Shown piece after piece: positions 1 through 6,156 of a stretch of 8,201 bases of DNA (position 1 is the first letter of the stretch; every line of letters starts with the position of its first letter). The notes beneath the pieces were generated by a model. It saw only the letters and a list, made by a program, of their open reading frames with translations. It did not search any database and had not been told where the DNA came from. The stretch spans positions 1-8,201 of the forward strand of contig JAODBQ010000014.1 of NCBI GenBank assembly GCA_025464045.1, in the 5' to 3' direction. The translations under genes were made by a program, and so were the position numbers. The DNA is from Ilumatobacteraceae bacterium (GTDB lineage: Bacteria > Actinomycetota > Acidimicrobiia > Acidimicrobiales > Ilumatobacteraceae).

Positions 1-1037
1 TCGCCGACCGCGCCGCGCCAGGCCGCGAGCAGCGCATCCTCCGACACGTAGTCGAAGGGGTCCTGCAGCGCCCGTTCGATCTCCCCGCCGGGTTCGGGAC
101 GGTGCGCGTCCAACCACCGCGCCGTGCTCGCGAGCGCGTCCTCGACGGGTACGACGTCCCGGTAGCCGAGCTCGGCGGCCAGCTTGGTCGACGGCATGTA
201 CCGGTGGAAGCTGCCGTTGAGCCCGGTCAGCGGATGTGCGGGCGTCGCCAGCGCGTACGGCATCCCGACGATCTCGAGGTCGTGGTCGAGCGCCTGCGCG
301 ACGATCTCGACGACCTGGCGCAACGTCGGCGTGCGGCTGTCGCTGACGTGGTAGATCTGCCCGGCGGAGCGCTCCGGGTGATCCGCGGCGAGGAGCACCG
401 CGTGCGCCGCGTTCTCCACGAACGCCGCGCTGCGCAGCTGCAGCCCTCCGTCGGGAACGATGATCGTCCGTCGCCCGTCGAGGATCCGGCGCACGATCAT
501 CCACTCGCGCGGCAGCAGCTGGCGCGGCCCGTAGATCAGCGGGTACCGGTAGTGCGTCGCGGAGGGGACGACACTGAGCACCGTCTCCTCGGTCTCGGCG
601 ATCTTGGCGGCCTTGTCGTTCAGCGGCTCGTCGTCGTGCGCGTCGAGGACCGGTGCATCCTCGTACGTCGGCACCGGCAGCCCGGCAGGTGTGAGCAGCT
701 CGGGATCGCCATAGCCGCGCACCGATGGCACGCCGCCGACGGTGATCAGCTTGCCGACGATCGGGCCGATCACGCCGGCGAGCGCCCGCAGCCGCCCGTA
801 CATCACGAGGCCGACGTCGAAGGTCCGTCCCGCGAGGGCAGCCGCGGTCGCAGCGGCGTCGAACGGGTCGCAGTGGACGTGCTCGACGTGCTCGGGGACC
901 GCTGGATCCTCGTGCCGACCCGTGTGCAGGATCGTCACCCGGAAGCCGCGCGTGAGCAGGCCGGCGACGACCGGGACGCCGGTCGGGCCGGTACCGCCGA
1001 CCACCAGCGCAGTTCTTCGCTGTCCAGCGTGGGGCAC
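1..1037 (-). CDS. NAD(P)-dependent epimerase/dehydratase-like protein, C-terminus cut by window edge
   Basis: The 345 residues visible form an extended-SDR type Rossmann protein, probably a cytoplasmic NAD(P)-binding oxidoreductase or nucleotide-sugar epimerase relative with unknown substrate. The N-terminus LVVGGTGPTG (residues 11-20) is a textbook GxxGxxG dinucleotide loop after the first beta strand. YRYPLIYGPRQ (about 163-173) matches the 'R-x-x-x-I-Y-G-P' segment of the family, and the stretch around 200-245 (SAAFVENAAHAV, then GQIYHVSD) matches the usual C-terminal substrate domain. The catalytic YxxxK is not evident: where it should lie the sequence reads LNDKAAKIAETE (139-150). It may therefore be an atypical or non-catalytic member. 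The start is GTG at 1037, preceded by GGAGGGAGG four bases upstream; no other in-frame start lies close upstream. The gene is divergent from the acyl-CoA dehydrogenase, 77 bases apart, so the two may share control. The family is confident; the exact function is not. Confidence 0.88.
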   Translation of the reverse strand, partial: MPHAGQRRTALVVGGTGPTGVPVVAGLLTRGFRVTILHTGRHEDPAVPEHVEHVHCDPFDAAATAAALAGRTFDVGLVMYGRLRALAGVIGPIVGKLITVGGVPSVRGYGDPELLTPAGLPVPTYEDAPVLDAHDDEPLNDKAAKIAETEETVLSVVPSATHYRYPLIYGPRQLLPREWMIVRRILDGRRTIIVPDGGLQLRSAAFVENAAHAVLLAADHPERSAGQIYHVSDSRTPTLRQVVEIVAQALDHDLEIVGMPYALATPAHPLTGLNGSFHRYMPSTKLAAELGYRDVVPVEDALASTARWLDAHRPEPGGEIERALQDPFDYVSEDALLAAWRGAVG

Positions 1038-1114
1038 GTGCCCTCCCTCCGTGATGGCCGAGCACGATAGTTGAGCACTAGAGTATCGCGGGCGATTCGA
1101 CCGGGGGTGATCCG
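1038..1114. promoter_or_regulatory. Divergent intergenic region with imperfect inverted repeat (candidate shared operator)
   Basis: This 77-base gap separates two divergent genes and must hold both 5' control regions. At 1065-1088 there is an imperfect inverted repeat whose outer arms are CGATA and TATCG; 16 of 24 positions are symmetric. Inside it, TAGT (1068-1071) and ACTA (1077-1080) form a second small repeat. The size and place fit a dimeric repressor site, for example for a TetR or MarR protein, but no regulator is proven. A near-consensus ribosome site GGGGGTGA (1103-1110) serves the plus-strand gene, and GGAGGGAGG (1042-1050, minus strand) serves the minus-strand gene. I could not identify convincing -35/-10 pairs. 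Confidence 0.35.
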
Positions 1115-2278
1115 ATGAGGTCCGACAGCGAAGACATCACACTGATCCGTGAGACGATCCGGAGCACGTGTTCGAAGTTCGACGACGACTACTGGTCGAC
1201 GGCCGATCGCGAGCACCGCTTCCCGATCGAGTTCTACGACACCATGGCAGCGGGCGGCTGGGTCGGGATCGCGATCCCCGAGCAGTACGGCGGAGGCGGG
1301 CGTGGGGTCACCGAGGCCGCCACCGTGCTCGAGGAGGTCGCTGCCTCGGGCGCCTGCATGAACGGCGCGTCGTCCATCCACATGTCGATCTTCGGGATGC
1401 ACCCGGTCGTCCTCCACGGCTCGGAGGAGATGAAGCAGCGCTACCTCCCGCCGGTCGCCGACGGCAGCATGCACGTCGCCTTCGGCATCACCGAACCCAA
1501 TGCGGGCACCGATACGACGAAGATCACGACGCGCGCAGTGCGCGACGGCGACGCCTACGTGATCAACGGTCGCAAGGTCTGGACGTCGAAGGCGTTGGAG
1601 GCCGACCGCATCCTGCTGCTGACCCGCACGACGCCGCTCAACGAGGTCGCCAAGCCGCACCAGGGCATGACCCTGTTCCTCGTCGACAAGCACGCGCCGG
1701 GCGTCGGCGTCGTCCCGATCTCGAAGATGGGCCGCAACGCGGTCGCCTCGTGCGAGACGACCTACGACGACGTCGTCGTCCCGATCGGCGACCGCGTCGG
1801 CGAGGAGGGCAAGGGGTTCACGTACCTGCTCGACGGACTCAACGCCGAGCGGATCCTCGTTGCCTCCGAAGCGCTCGGCATCGGTCGGGCCGCACTGCGC
1901 GCCGCGGTGCGGTACGCGAACGAGCGCGTGGTCTTCGACCGCCCGATCGGCAAGAACCAGGGCATTGCCTTCCCGCTCGCCCACGCCCACGCGCAGCTCC
2001 GCGCCGCCGCGCTGATGATCCGCGAGGCGTCGACGCTGATCGACGCGGGCGTGCCGTGCGGCGAGGAGGCGAACCTCGCCAAGTACCTCGCCGCGGAAGC
2101 AGGGTTCTTCGCCGCCGACCGCGCCGTGCAGACGTTCGGTGGCTTCGGTTATGCCACCGAGTACCACGTCGAGCGCTACTTCCGCGAGGCTCGCCTGCCG
2201 CGCATCGCACCGATCAGCCAAGAGCTCATCCTCGCCTACGTCGCCGAGCACGTGCTCGGCCTGCCTCGTTCGCACTGA
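1115..2278 (+). CDS. Acyl-CoA dehydrogenase (FAD-dependent)
   Basis: A 387-residue flavoprotein expected to oxidise an acyl-CoA thioester to the 2,3-enoyl-CoA in the cytoplasm, passing electrons to ETF. The length is typical of the family. The order is N-terminal helical domain (about 1-120), middle beta domain with signature 1, AFGITEPNAGTDTTK (122-136), then C-terminal helical domain with FDRPIGKNQGIAF (274-286) and signature 2, QTFGGFGYATEYHVERYFR (339-357). The catalytic base of medium-chain enzymes (YEGT) is absent: the matching segment reads RIAPISQEL (363-371). A glutamate in GLNAERI (E245) falls where isovaleryl-CoA and long-chain dehydrogenases carry theirs, so activity is probably retained. 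The protein ends in AEHVLGLPRSH. The ATG at 1115 has GGGGGTGA seven bases upstream (counted from GGGGG), so the start is firm. It is divergent from the epimerase-like gene and convergent with marR. The actual substrate, whether a branched, straight-chain or other acyl-CoA, cannot be read from sequence. Confidence 0.95.
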   Translation: MRSDSEDITLIRETIRSTCSKFDDDYWSTADREHRFPIEFYDTMAAGGWVGIAIPEQYGGGGRGVTEAATVLEEVAASGACMNGASSIHMSIFGMHPVVLHGSEEMKQRYLPPVADGSMHVAFGITEPNAGTDTTKITTRAVRDGDAYVINGRKVWTSKALEADRILLLTRTTPLNEVAKPHQGMTLFLVDKHAPGVGVVPISKMGRNAVASCETTYDDVVVPIGDRVGEEGKGFTYLLDGLNAERILVASEALGIGRAALRAAVRYANERVVFDRPIGKNQGIAFPLAHAHAQLRAAALMIREASTLIDAGVPCGEEANLAKYLAAEAGFFAADRAVQTFGGFGYATEYHVERYFREARLPRIAPISQELILAYVAEHVLGLPRSH

Positions 2279-2328
2279 CCATGTCGGTCGACACCGGGCC
2301 CGAGCCGCAGACCACGTCACGTTGGACG

Positions 2329-2341
2329 AGCGCGGCGCGCT
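2329..2341. terminator. Short palindrome between convergent genes, possible bidirectional terminator
   Basis: AGCGCGGCGCGCT is symmetric about its centre and lies in the 81-base gap between the 3' ends of the acyl-CoA dehydrogenase and marR genes. CGTCA just before and TGACG just after (2341-2345) could extend a weaker outer pairing. There is no T-tract, which is common for high-GC actinobacteria. The placement supports a terminator role, but so short a GC palindrome can arise by chance. Confidence 0.25.
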
Positions 2342-2359
2342 GACGCCCGCCGGTCCTGG

Positions 2360-2908
2360 TCACGCGCCGCGGGTGCGGCGGCTGGGTGTGCTGTCGCGGC
2401 CGTGGACGGTGTCGACGTCGCCGGCAGCCAAGCGGATGCGCGCGAGCACCTTCGTCAACTTCGCCGCGTCGCCGTCGCTGAGGCCGGGCAGGCCGAAGCC
2501 GACCCTGTCCAGCGCCCGCGTCGCCTCCTTCATCAAGGCGGTGCCGGCCGGGGTGATCTTGACGTGGGTCGCCCGGCGATCGGTCGGGTGCGGGCGACGG
2601 ACCAGCAGGGCCTGGTGCTCGAGCTTGTCGACGATCAGGGTCACGGTGGTCGGGTGGACGAGCATGTGCGTGGCGATGCGGCTGAGCAGCCGAGTGCCGT
2701 CGTCGCTGAGCTGCACGGTGGCGAGGACGAGGTAGCCGCTGCGTGTGATCTCGAACTCCTTGAGCACGCGGTCGATCTCGGTGATCATCAGCTGGTGCAG
2801 GCGCAGCAGCGAACCCATCGCCAGGAACTTGCGCTGATCGCCCAGGTCCTGACCCTGCCAGTAGTGCTCGATCCACTCGATCGGGTCCTCGAAGTCTCCC
2901 GCCGGCAT
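2360..2908 (-). CDS. MarR-family transcriptional regulator
   Basis: With the ATG at 2908 this is a 182-residue dimeric winged-helix DNA-binding protein; MarR proteins usually repress nearby genes or themselves and release DNA on binding a small ligand. Helices at about 27-60 (RKFLAMGSLLRLHQLMITEI) fit the dimer interface. The helix-turn-helix spans about 72-100, with the recognition helix in HPTTVTLIVDKLEHQ (85-99). The wing carries HPTDRRATHVKITPAG (107-122), including the conserved D-R-R. A 15-20 residue basic tail (RDSTPSRRTRGA) follows the last helix. An in-frame ATG at 2983 would add 25 low-complexity residues. I prefer 2908 because the protein then starts MPAGDFEDPIEW and because TACCCT lies exactly 7 bases upstream, as expected for a leaderless message. 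It is convergent with the acyl-CoA dehydrogenase gene and downstream of selO. Its ligand is unknown; control of the dehydrogenase is possible but unproven. Confidence 0.92.
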   Translation of the reverse strand: MPAGDFEDPIEWIEHYWQGQDLGDQRKFLAMGSLLRLHQLMITEIDRVLKEFEITRSGYLVLATVQLSDDGTRLLSRIATHMLVHPTTVTLIVDKLEHQALLVRRPHPTDRRATHVKITPAGTALMKEATRALDRVGFGLPGLSDGDAAKLTKVLARIRLAAGDVDTVHGRDSTPSRRTRGA

Positions 2909-2921
2909 CCGCTGCAGGGTA
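2909..2921 (-). promoter_or_regulatory. Candidate leaderless -10 box for marR
   Basis: On the minus strand the sequence reads TACCCTGCAGCGGATG: a TANNNT box (2916-2921) followed by 7 bases and the start codon. Actinobacterial leaderless messages begin at the A of the start codon with this spacing. No good -35 was seen at 17 bases upstream, and no Shine-Dalgarno is present. The selO gene has an almost identical arrangement. Confidence 0.4.
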
Positions 2922-3008
2922 GTGCCCGCCGCGCTCGCGCTGGCTCGAGTGCTCGCCCGGACGCTTGTCTGACGTGCGACCATCGCGAGCGGCGTCGATT
3001 GGCCTCGA

Positions 3009-3046
3009 ACACCACGCAGGTCGCTGGTGTCGCGCTGCAGCGCGAC
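3009..3046. promoter_or_regulatory. Overlapping inverted repeats between selO and marR (terminator or operator)
   Basis: GTCGCGCTGCAGCGCGAC (3029-3046) is a perfect 18-base palindrome; as RNA it forms a 7-bp stem with a TGCA loop. Overlapping it, ACACCA (3009-3014) and TGGTGT (3025-3030) form a second inverted repeat with a 10-base spacer. The site lies 57 bases after the selO stop and 101-138 bases before the marR ATG. As a hairpin it could end selO transcription from either strand; as DNA the second repeat has the size of a MarR-type operator. The sequence alone does not decide between the two. Confidence 0.35.
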
Positions 3047-3102
3047 CCCCGTCGCGGGCCGGATCGGCAGGGTTGGCTCGAGGGCTCGGCGGCCGGCGCG
3101 GA

Positions 3103-4614
3103 TCAGGTGCCGCAGAACGTGCGGTAGCGCGCCGCGCTCGGGGGAGCCGGTGCGGCGTACGCATCGAGGCCGGGACGCTCGTCGAACGGCTGGGCGAGCA
3201 CGTCGAGCAGCTGCCGGAACGGGGCCATGTCACCGTCGGTCGCCGCAACCAGCGCGGCTTCCACCAGGTGGTTGCGCGGGATGTAGATCGGGTTGACCCG
3301 GTCCATCACCGCGGCGGTCGCCTGCGGGCGGCGACCCGCGGCGGACAGCCGCGCCCGCCACCGCGCCGACCACCCATCCAACGCCGCGGGTTCGGCGACC
3401 AGCGTCCGGAGAGGTGCGTCGTCACCGCGCAGTGAGGTCGACAGCGCCCGGAAGAACGAGGTGAAGTCGACAGCCTGCGCCCGCAGCAGCGTCAGCAGGT
3501 CGTCGATCAGGAGGTCGGCGCCGTCGTCCTGTTCGGCGGTGGCGGCGGATCGGGCGTCACCGATCAAGCCGAGCTTGGCCCGCATCCCAGCGGTCCAGTG
3601 CGCCTGGTAGCGAGCGGTGAAGGAGCGCAGGACGTCGGTGGCCGCGGCGATGGCCGCATCCCGCTCGGCGTCGAAGAGCGGCAGCAGCGTCTCGGCGAGG
3701 CGGGCCAGGTTCCACTGCGCGATCACCGGCTGGTTGCCGTACGCGTAGCGGCCGCCGTGATCGATCGAGCTGAACACGGTGTCGGGGTCGAACACGTCCA
3801 TGAACGCGCACGGCCCGTAGTCGATGGTCTCGCCGGAGATCGTCATGTTGTCGGTGTTCATCACGCCGTGGATGAACCCGACGAGCATCCAGCGCGCGAC
3901 CAGCGATGCCTGGGCCTCGACGACGTGCTCGAACAGCGCGAGGTACGGGTTCCCGGCGTCGAGCGCCCGGGGGTGGTGACGGGCGATCGCATGATCGGCG
4001 AGGCGGCGCACGAGGGTGTCGTGGTCGTCGTGCGTCGCCGCGTACTGGAACGTGCCGACGCGCAGGTGGCTCGAGGCGATGCGGGCGAGCACCGCGCCGG
4101 GGAGCATCGTCTCGCGTTCGATCAGGTCACCGGTCGCCACGACGGCGAGAGCGCGGGTCGTGGGGATGCCCAGCGCGTGCATCGCCTCGCCGATGACGTA
4201 CTCGCGCAGCATCGGGCCGACGGCTGCCTTGCCGTCGCCGCCGCGCGAGAACGGCGTCCGACCGGAGCCCTTCAAATGCAGGTCGCGGCGCCGACCGTGC
4301 GCGTCGAGCACCTCGCCGACCAGCAGGGCACGACCATCGCCCAGCCGCGGCGAGAACCCGCCGAACTGATGGCCGGCGTACGCCTGCGCCACAGGCGACG
4401 CGCCCTCGGGCGTGGCGTTGCCGACGAGCACCGCGACACCGTCCGGAGCTTGCAGCGCCTCGACGTCGAGCCCGAGCTCGTGGGCGAGCGCTTCGTTGAG
4501 GGCCAACAGCCTCGGCGACGTCGCCGTCGCCGCCTGCCACGGCTCGTACAGGCCGTGCAGCTCACGGACGTACGAGTTGTCGAACACGAACTGCGGCCGG
4601 GTGGCGACGCTCAT
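3103..4614 (-). CDS. selO: Protein adenylyltransferase SelO (YdiU/UPF0061 family)
   Basis: A 503-residue pseudokinase-fold enzyme that, in characterised members, transfers AMP from ATP to hydroxyl side chains of proteins and supports oxidative-stress responses and protein glutathionylation. Family marks run the whole length: NSYVRELHGLYEPW near the N-terminus, AQAYAGHQFGGFSPRLGDGRA (77-97), LHLKGSGRTPFSRGGDGKA (112-130, with K115 as the likely ATP-site lysine), REYVIGEAMHALGIPTTRAL (137-156), HGVMNTDNM (249-257, catalytic/metal D255 and N256) and IDYGPCAFMD (264-273, metal-binding D265), then NPIYIPRNHLVE (441-452). The protein ends in TFCGT, so C501 is third from the end, and C269 lies in the active loop. 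The length is normal. The ATG at 4614 follows a TAGCCT box by 7 bases, so the message is probably leaderless. It is flanked by CDF and marR genes with hairpins on both sides, and is probably a single-gene unit. The identification is very firm; its protein targets are unknown. Confidence 0.97.
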   Translation of the reverse strand: MSVATRPQFVFDNSYVRELHGLYEPWQAATATSPRLLALNEALAHELGLDVEALQAPDGVAVLVGNATPEGASPVAQAYAGHQFGGFSPRLGDGRALLVGEVLDAHGRRRDLHLKGSGRTPFSRGGDGKAAVGPMLREYVIGEAMHALGIPTTRALAVVATGDLIERETMLPGAVLARIASSHLRVGTFQYAATHDDHDTLVRRLADHAIARHHPRALDAGNPYLALFEHVVEAQASLVARWMLVGFIHGVMNTDNMTISGETIDYGPCAFMDVFDPDTVFSSIDHGGRYAYGNQPVIAQWNLARLAETLLPLFDAERDAAIAAATDVLRSFTARYQAHWTAGMRAKLGLIGDARSAATAEQDDGADLLIDDLLTLLRAQAVDFTSFFRALSTSLRGDDAPLRTLVAEPAALDGWSARWRARLSAAGRRPQATAAVMDRVNPIYIPRNHLVEAALVAATDGDMAPFRQLLDVLAQPFDERPGLDAYAAPAPPSAARYRTFCGT

Positions 4615-4627
4615 CTCGTGCAGGCTA
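4615..4627 (-). promoter_or_regulatory. Candidate leaderless -10 box for selO
   Basis: On the minus strand the sequence reads TAGCCTGCACGAGATG: a TANNNT hexamer (4622-4627), 7 bases, then the selO start codon, with no Shine-Dalgarno. It matches the marR arrangement at TA-CCTGCA and in the identical spacing. A -35 element was not recognised. Confidence 0.4.
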
Positions 4628-4664
4628 ACGGCGCCCCGTCTCCGCCCCCGGTGCCCAGCCAGCC

Positions 4665-4716
4665 CCCGAGTGGGCGCGGTTCCTGCGAGATGTCGCAGTT
4701 GTCGCGCCCACCCGGG
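4665..4716 (-). terminator. 52-base nested hairpin between CDF gene and selO
   Basis: Starting 18 bases after the CDF stop codon, the minus-strand RNA can pair 14 bases (4703-4716 with 4665-4678) in a continuous stem containing one G-U pair. This is followed by a symmetric 4x4 internal loop, a second stem of 6 bp (CTGCGA with TCGCAG) and a 4-base loop. On the plus strand the G-U position becomes an A-C mismatch, so the structure favours the minus-strand transcript. No U-tract follows. The likely role is terminator of the CDF message or 3'-end stabiliser; selO then starts from its own box at 4622-4627. A regulatory RNA structure or a small dispersed palindromic element is also possible. Confidence 0.6.
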
Positions 4717-4734
4717 CTCCGCCGCCGACAGGTC

Positions 4735-5730
4735 TCACTGGAGGGATGGTTCGTCCGGCGCCGACAGGCTGAGCACGGCACCGACCACGGCGGGGAGCTC
4801 GACGAGCCGCGCCTCGAGATCGCGGAGCCGGACCGCGAGCAGTGACTCGCGGTCGTCGCCGGTGAGGTCGACGTTGGCGACGACGTTGACCTGCCGCGGA
4901 CCGACGACCTCCACACGGAGGTACGTCACACGGGCGACCTCCGCCATGGCCATCAGCAGTTGGAGCGCAGCGGATCGCACACGGGGATCGACGAGCTCGC
5001 CGACGAGGAACTCCCGGTTCCGGTTGACCAGGATCATCGCCACGATCCCGAGCAGCACGCCGATCACGATCGATCCGAGAGCATCGGGCACGGCCGAGCC
5101 GGTGATCTCGTGGGCGAGCAGTCCGGCTCCGGCGATCACGAGCCCGATCAGCGCGGCGGCATCCTCGGCGAAGACCGCACGCAGGGTCGGGTCGCTGGTG
5201 GCGAGGACGTGCTCCAACACGTCGCGATCGAACGTCGTCGCCTCGCGGCGGATCTGGCGCACGGATCGGAGGAACGAGATCCCCTCCAGCACGCCGGCGA
5301 TGAGCAGCACCACGTAGCCGACGAGGAAGTCGTCGGCCGGCTGGAGGTGGATCAGCTCGGTGATGCCGTGGGTGACCGACACCGCGGAGCCCGCGGCGAA
5401 CAGCCCGAGCGCAGCGAACAGCGACCAGACGTACACCTCGCGCCCGTGGCCCAGCGGGTGCGACTCGTCCGGTGGTTTGGCAGCGCGCCGGTTGGCGATG
5501 ATCAGCAGGATCTCGTTGCCGGCGTCCGCCCACGAGTGCGCCGCCTCGGCCACGAGGGACGCCGATCCGGTGACCAGCGCGGCCGCGGTCTTGGCGAGTG
5601 CGACGAGGACGTTGGCGACGAACGCGATCAGCACCGTTGTCGCGCTCTCGCCGTGCTCGGGCGCGGAGCTCAGCAGCGGGTTGACGTCGTGCGCCACCGC
5701 GGCGCCGTGCTCCTCGATGCCGTCGTCCAC
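4735..5730 (-). CDS. Cation diffusion facilitator (CDF) family metal transporter
   Basis: About 331 residues of an inner-membrane antiporter of the CDF family, which exports divalent metals such as Zn, Fe, Co or Mn in exchange for protons. Hydrophobic segments lie at about 32-54, 59-80, 101-120, 136-155, 185-206 and 214-235, giving the usual six. TM2 carries HSWADAGNE with H65 and D69, the typical metal-site pair; the loop SHPLGHGRE (90-98) is a CDF hallmark; TM5 carries DPTLRAVFAEDAAALIG with D190. This pattern resembles the ZnT9-like branch. The cytoplasmic C-terminal domain (about 237-331) has the alternating strands expected of the family's ferredoxin-like fold. The reading frame stays open upstream to 5943, but there it overlaps the 89-residue gene and is arginine-rich, so I take the GTG at 5730. 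A GTG at 5697 is an alternative; neither has a strong ribosome site. A hairpin follows the stop. The metal specificity cannot be read. Confidence 0.92.
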   Translation of the reverse strand: MDDGIEEHGAAVAHDVNPLLSSAPEHGESATTVLIAFVANVLVALAKTAAALVTGSASLVAEAAHSWADAGNEILLIIANRRAAKPPDESHPLGHGREVYVWSLFAALGLFAAGSAVSVTHGITELIHLQPADDFLVGYVVLLIAGVLEGISFLRSVRQIRREATTFDRDVLEHVLATSDPTLRAVFAEDAAALIGLVIAGAGLLAHEITGSAVPDALGSIVIGVLLGIVAMILVNRNREFLVGELVDPRVRSAALQLLMAMAEVARVTYLRVEVVGPRQVNVVANVDLTGDDRESLLAVRLRDLEARLVELPAVVGAVLSLSAPDEPSLQ

Positions 5731-5771
5731 ACCTGCGAGCTTTGCAGCGCCATCGCACGTCGATCGCCGCT

Positions 5772-5792
5772 GCGCCGCTTCGGGCGCGGCGC
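5772..5792 (-). terminator. Hairpin directly after the stop of the 89-residue gene
   Basis: Immediately after the TAG at 5793-5795 the minus-strand transcript reads GCGCCGC, a 7-base loop, then GCGGCGC: a perfect 7-bp GC stem. There is no U-tract. It ends 41 bases before the preferred CDF start, so it could separate the two transcripts, or act in the CDF leader if they are co-transcribed. Confidence 0.4.
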
Positions 5793-6062
5793 CTACGCGA
5801 CGCGCGGCCTCGCCAGCGACAGCACGTGCGGGTCGACGTCCAGCTCGAGGTCGAGGTCGACCCCGACGACGACCGCGGCGAGGTCGCCGAACGGCGAGAC
5901 CCACTGGCCCTCGACCGTCGTCGAGTCCGGCCCGGGCCGCCACCCGGTGATGATCGCCCCGTCGTCGGGACGCACCAGGAGCACACGACTGTCCGGGCCG
6001 ACGTTCGCGTGGACGAGGTATCTGGTCACGGTCTCGCTCACACGTTCGGTGCGCAAATCCAT
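5793..6062 (-). CDS. Hypothetical protein, 89 residues
   Basis: I do not recognise this protein. From the ATG at 6062 it runs MDLRTERVSETVTRYLVHA..., then a segment GPDSRVLLVRPDDGAIITG, an acidic/hydrophobic stretch AAVVVGVDLDLELDVDPHVL (67-86) and a short basic end RPRVA. It has no signal peptide, membrane helix or cysteine. Alternating hydrophobic residues suggest a small mostly-beta cytoplasmic protein. The start is supported by GGGAG seven bases upstream; a longer in-frame start at 6137 lacks this and gives an implausible N-terminus. It lies between the flavin-reductase-like gene (120 bases upstream) and the CDF gene (62 bases downstream). A GC hairpin follows the stop. The coding call rests on the ribosome site, the plausible protein composition and the fact that it excludes the arginine-rich CDF frame on the same bases. 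Confidence 0.7.
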   Translation of the reverse strand: MDLRTERVSETVTRYLVHANVGPDSRVLLVRPDDGAIITGWRPGPDSTTVEGQWVSPFGDLAAVVVGVDLDLELDVDPHVLSLARPRVA

Positions 6063-6106
6063 GTCACGACTCCCAAGCTCTCGACACCCCCCGCGGACCG
6101 AAAGGT

Positions 6107-6120
6107 GGTTGACGCCAACC
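6107..6120. repeat. Small inverted repeat upstream of the 89-residue gene
   Basis: GGTTG and CAACC are separated by 4 bases, 45 to 58 bases before the start of the 89-residue gene. It could be an operator or an extra part of the terminator of the preceding gene; it is short and may be chance. Confidence 0.2.
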
Positions 6121-6156
6121 GCGGTACCTGTAGCCACGCCGGCGCGCTCTCAAACG

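Noticed and set aside
102..1070. Plus-strand open frame of 322 residues over the epimerase-like gene
   Set aside because: Arginine-rich shadow; the minus strand encodes a clear Rossmann protein with a ribosome site.
935..2320. Long minus-strand open frame (461 residues) opposite the acyl-CoA dehydrogenase gene
   Set aside because: It is a high-GC shadow: rich in R, D and V with no recognisable domain, while the plus strand carries a complete, motif-bearing dehydrogenase.
2909..2983. N-terminal extension of the MarR protein from the ATG at 2983
   Set aside because: It would add 25 low-complexity residues without a ribosome site, whereas the ATG at 2908 has a leaderless box at the right distance. 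It is kept as the alternative start.
3598..4845. Plus-strand open frame of 415 residues opposite selO
   Set aside because: Antisense shadow of a highly conserved family; its composition is not protein-like.
5731..5943. Extended N-terminus of the CDF transporter
   Set aside because: The added residues are arginine- and proline-rich, unlike CDF proteins, and overlap the 89-residue gene that has its own ribosome site.
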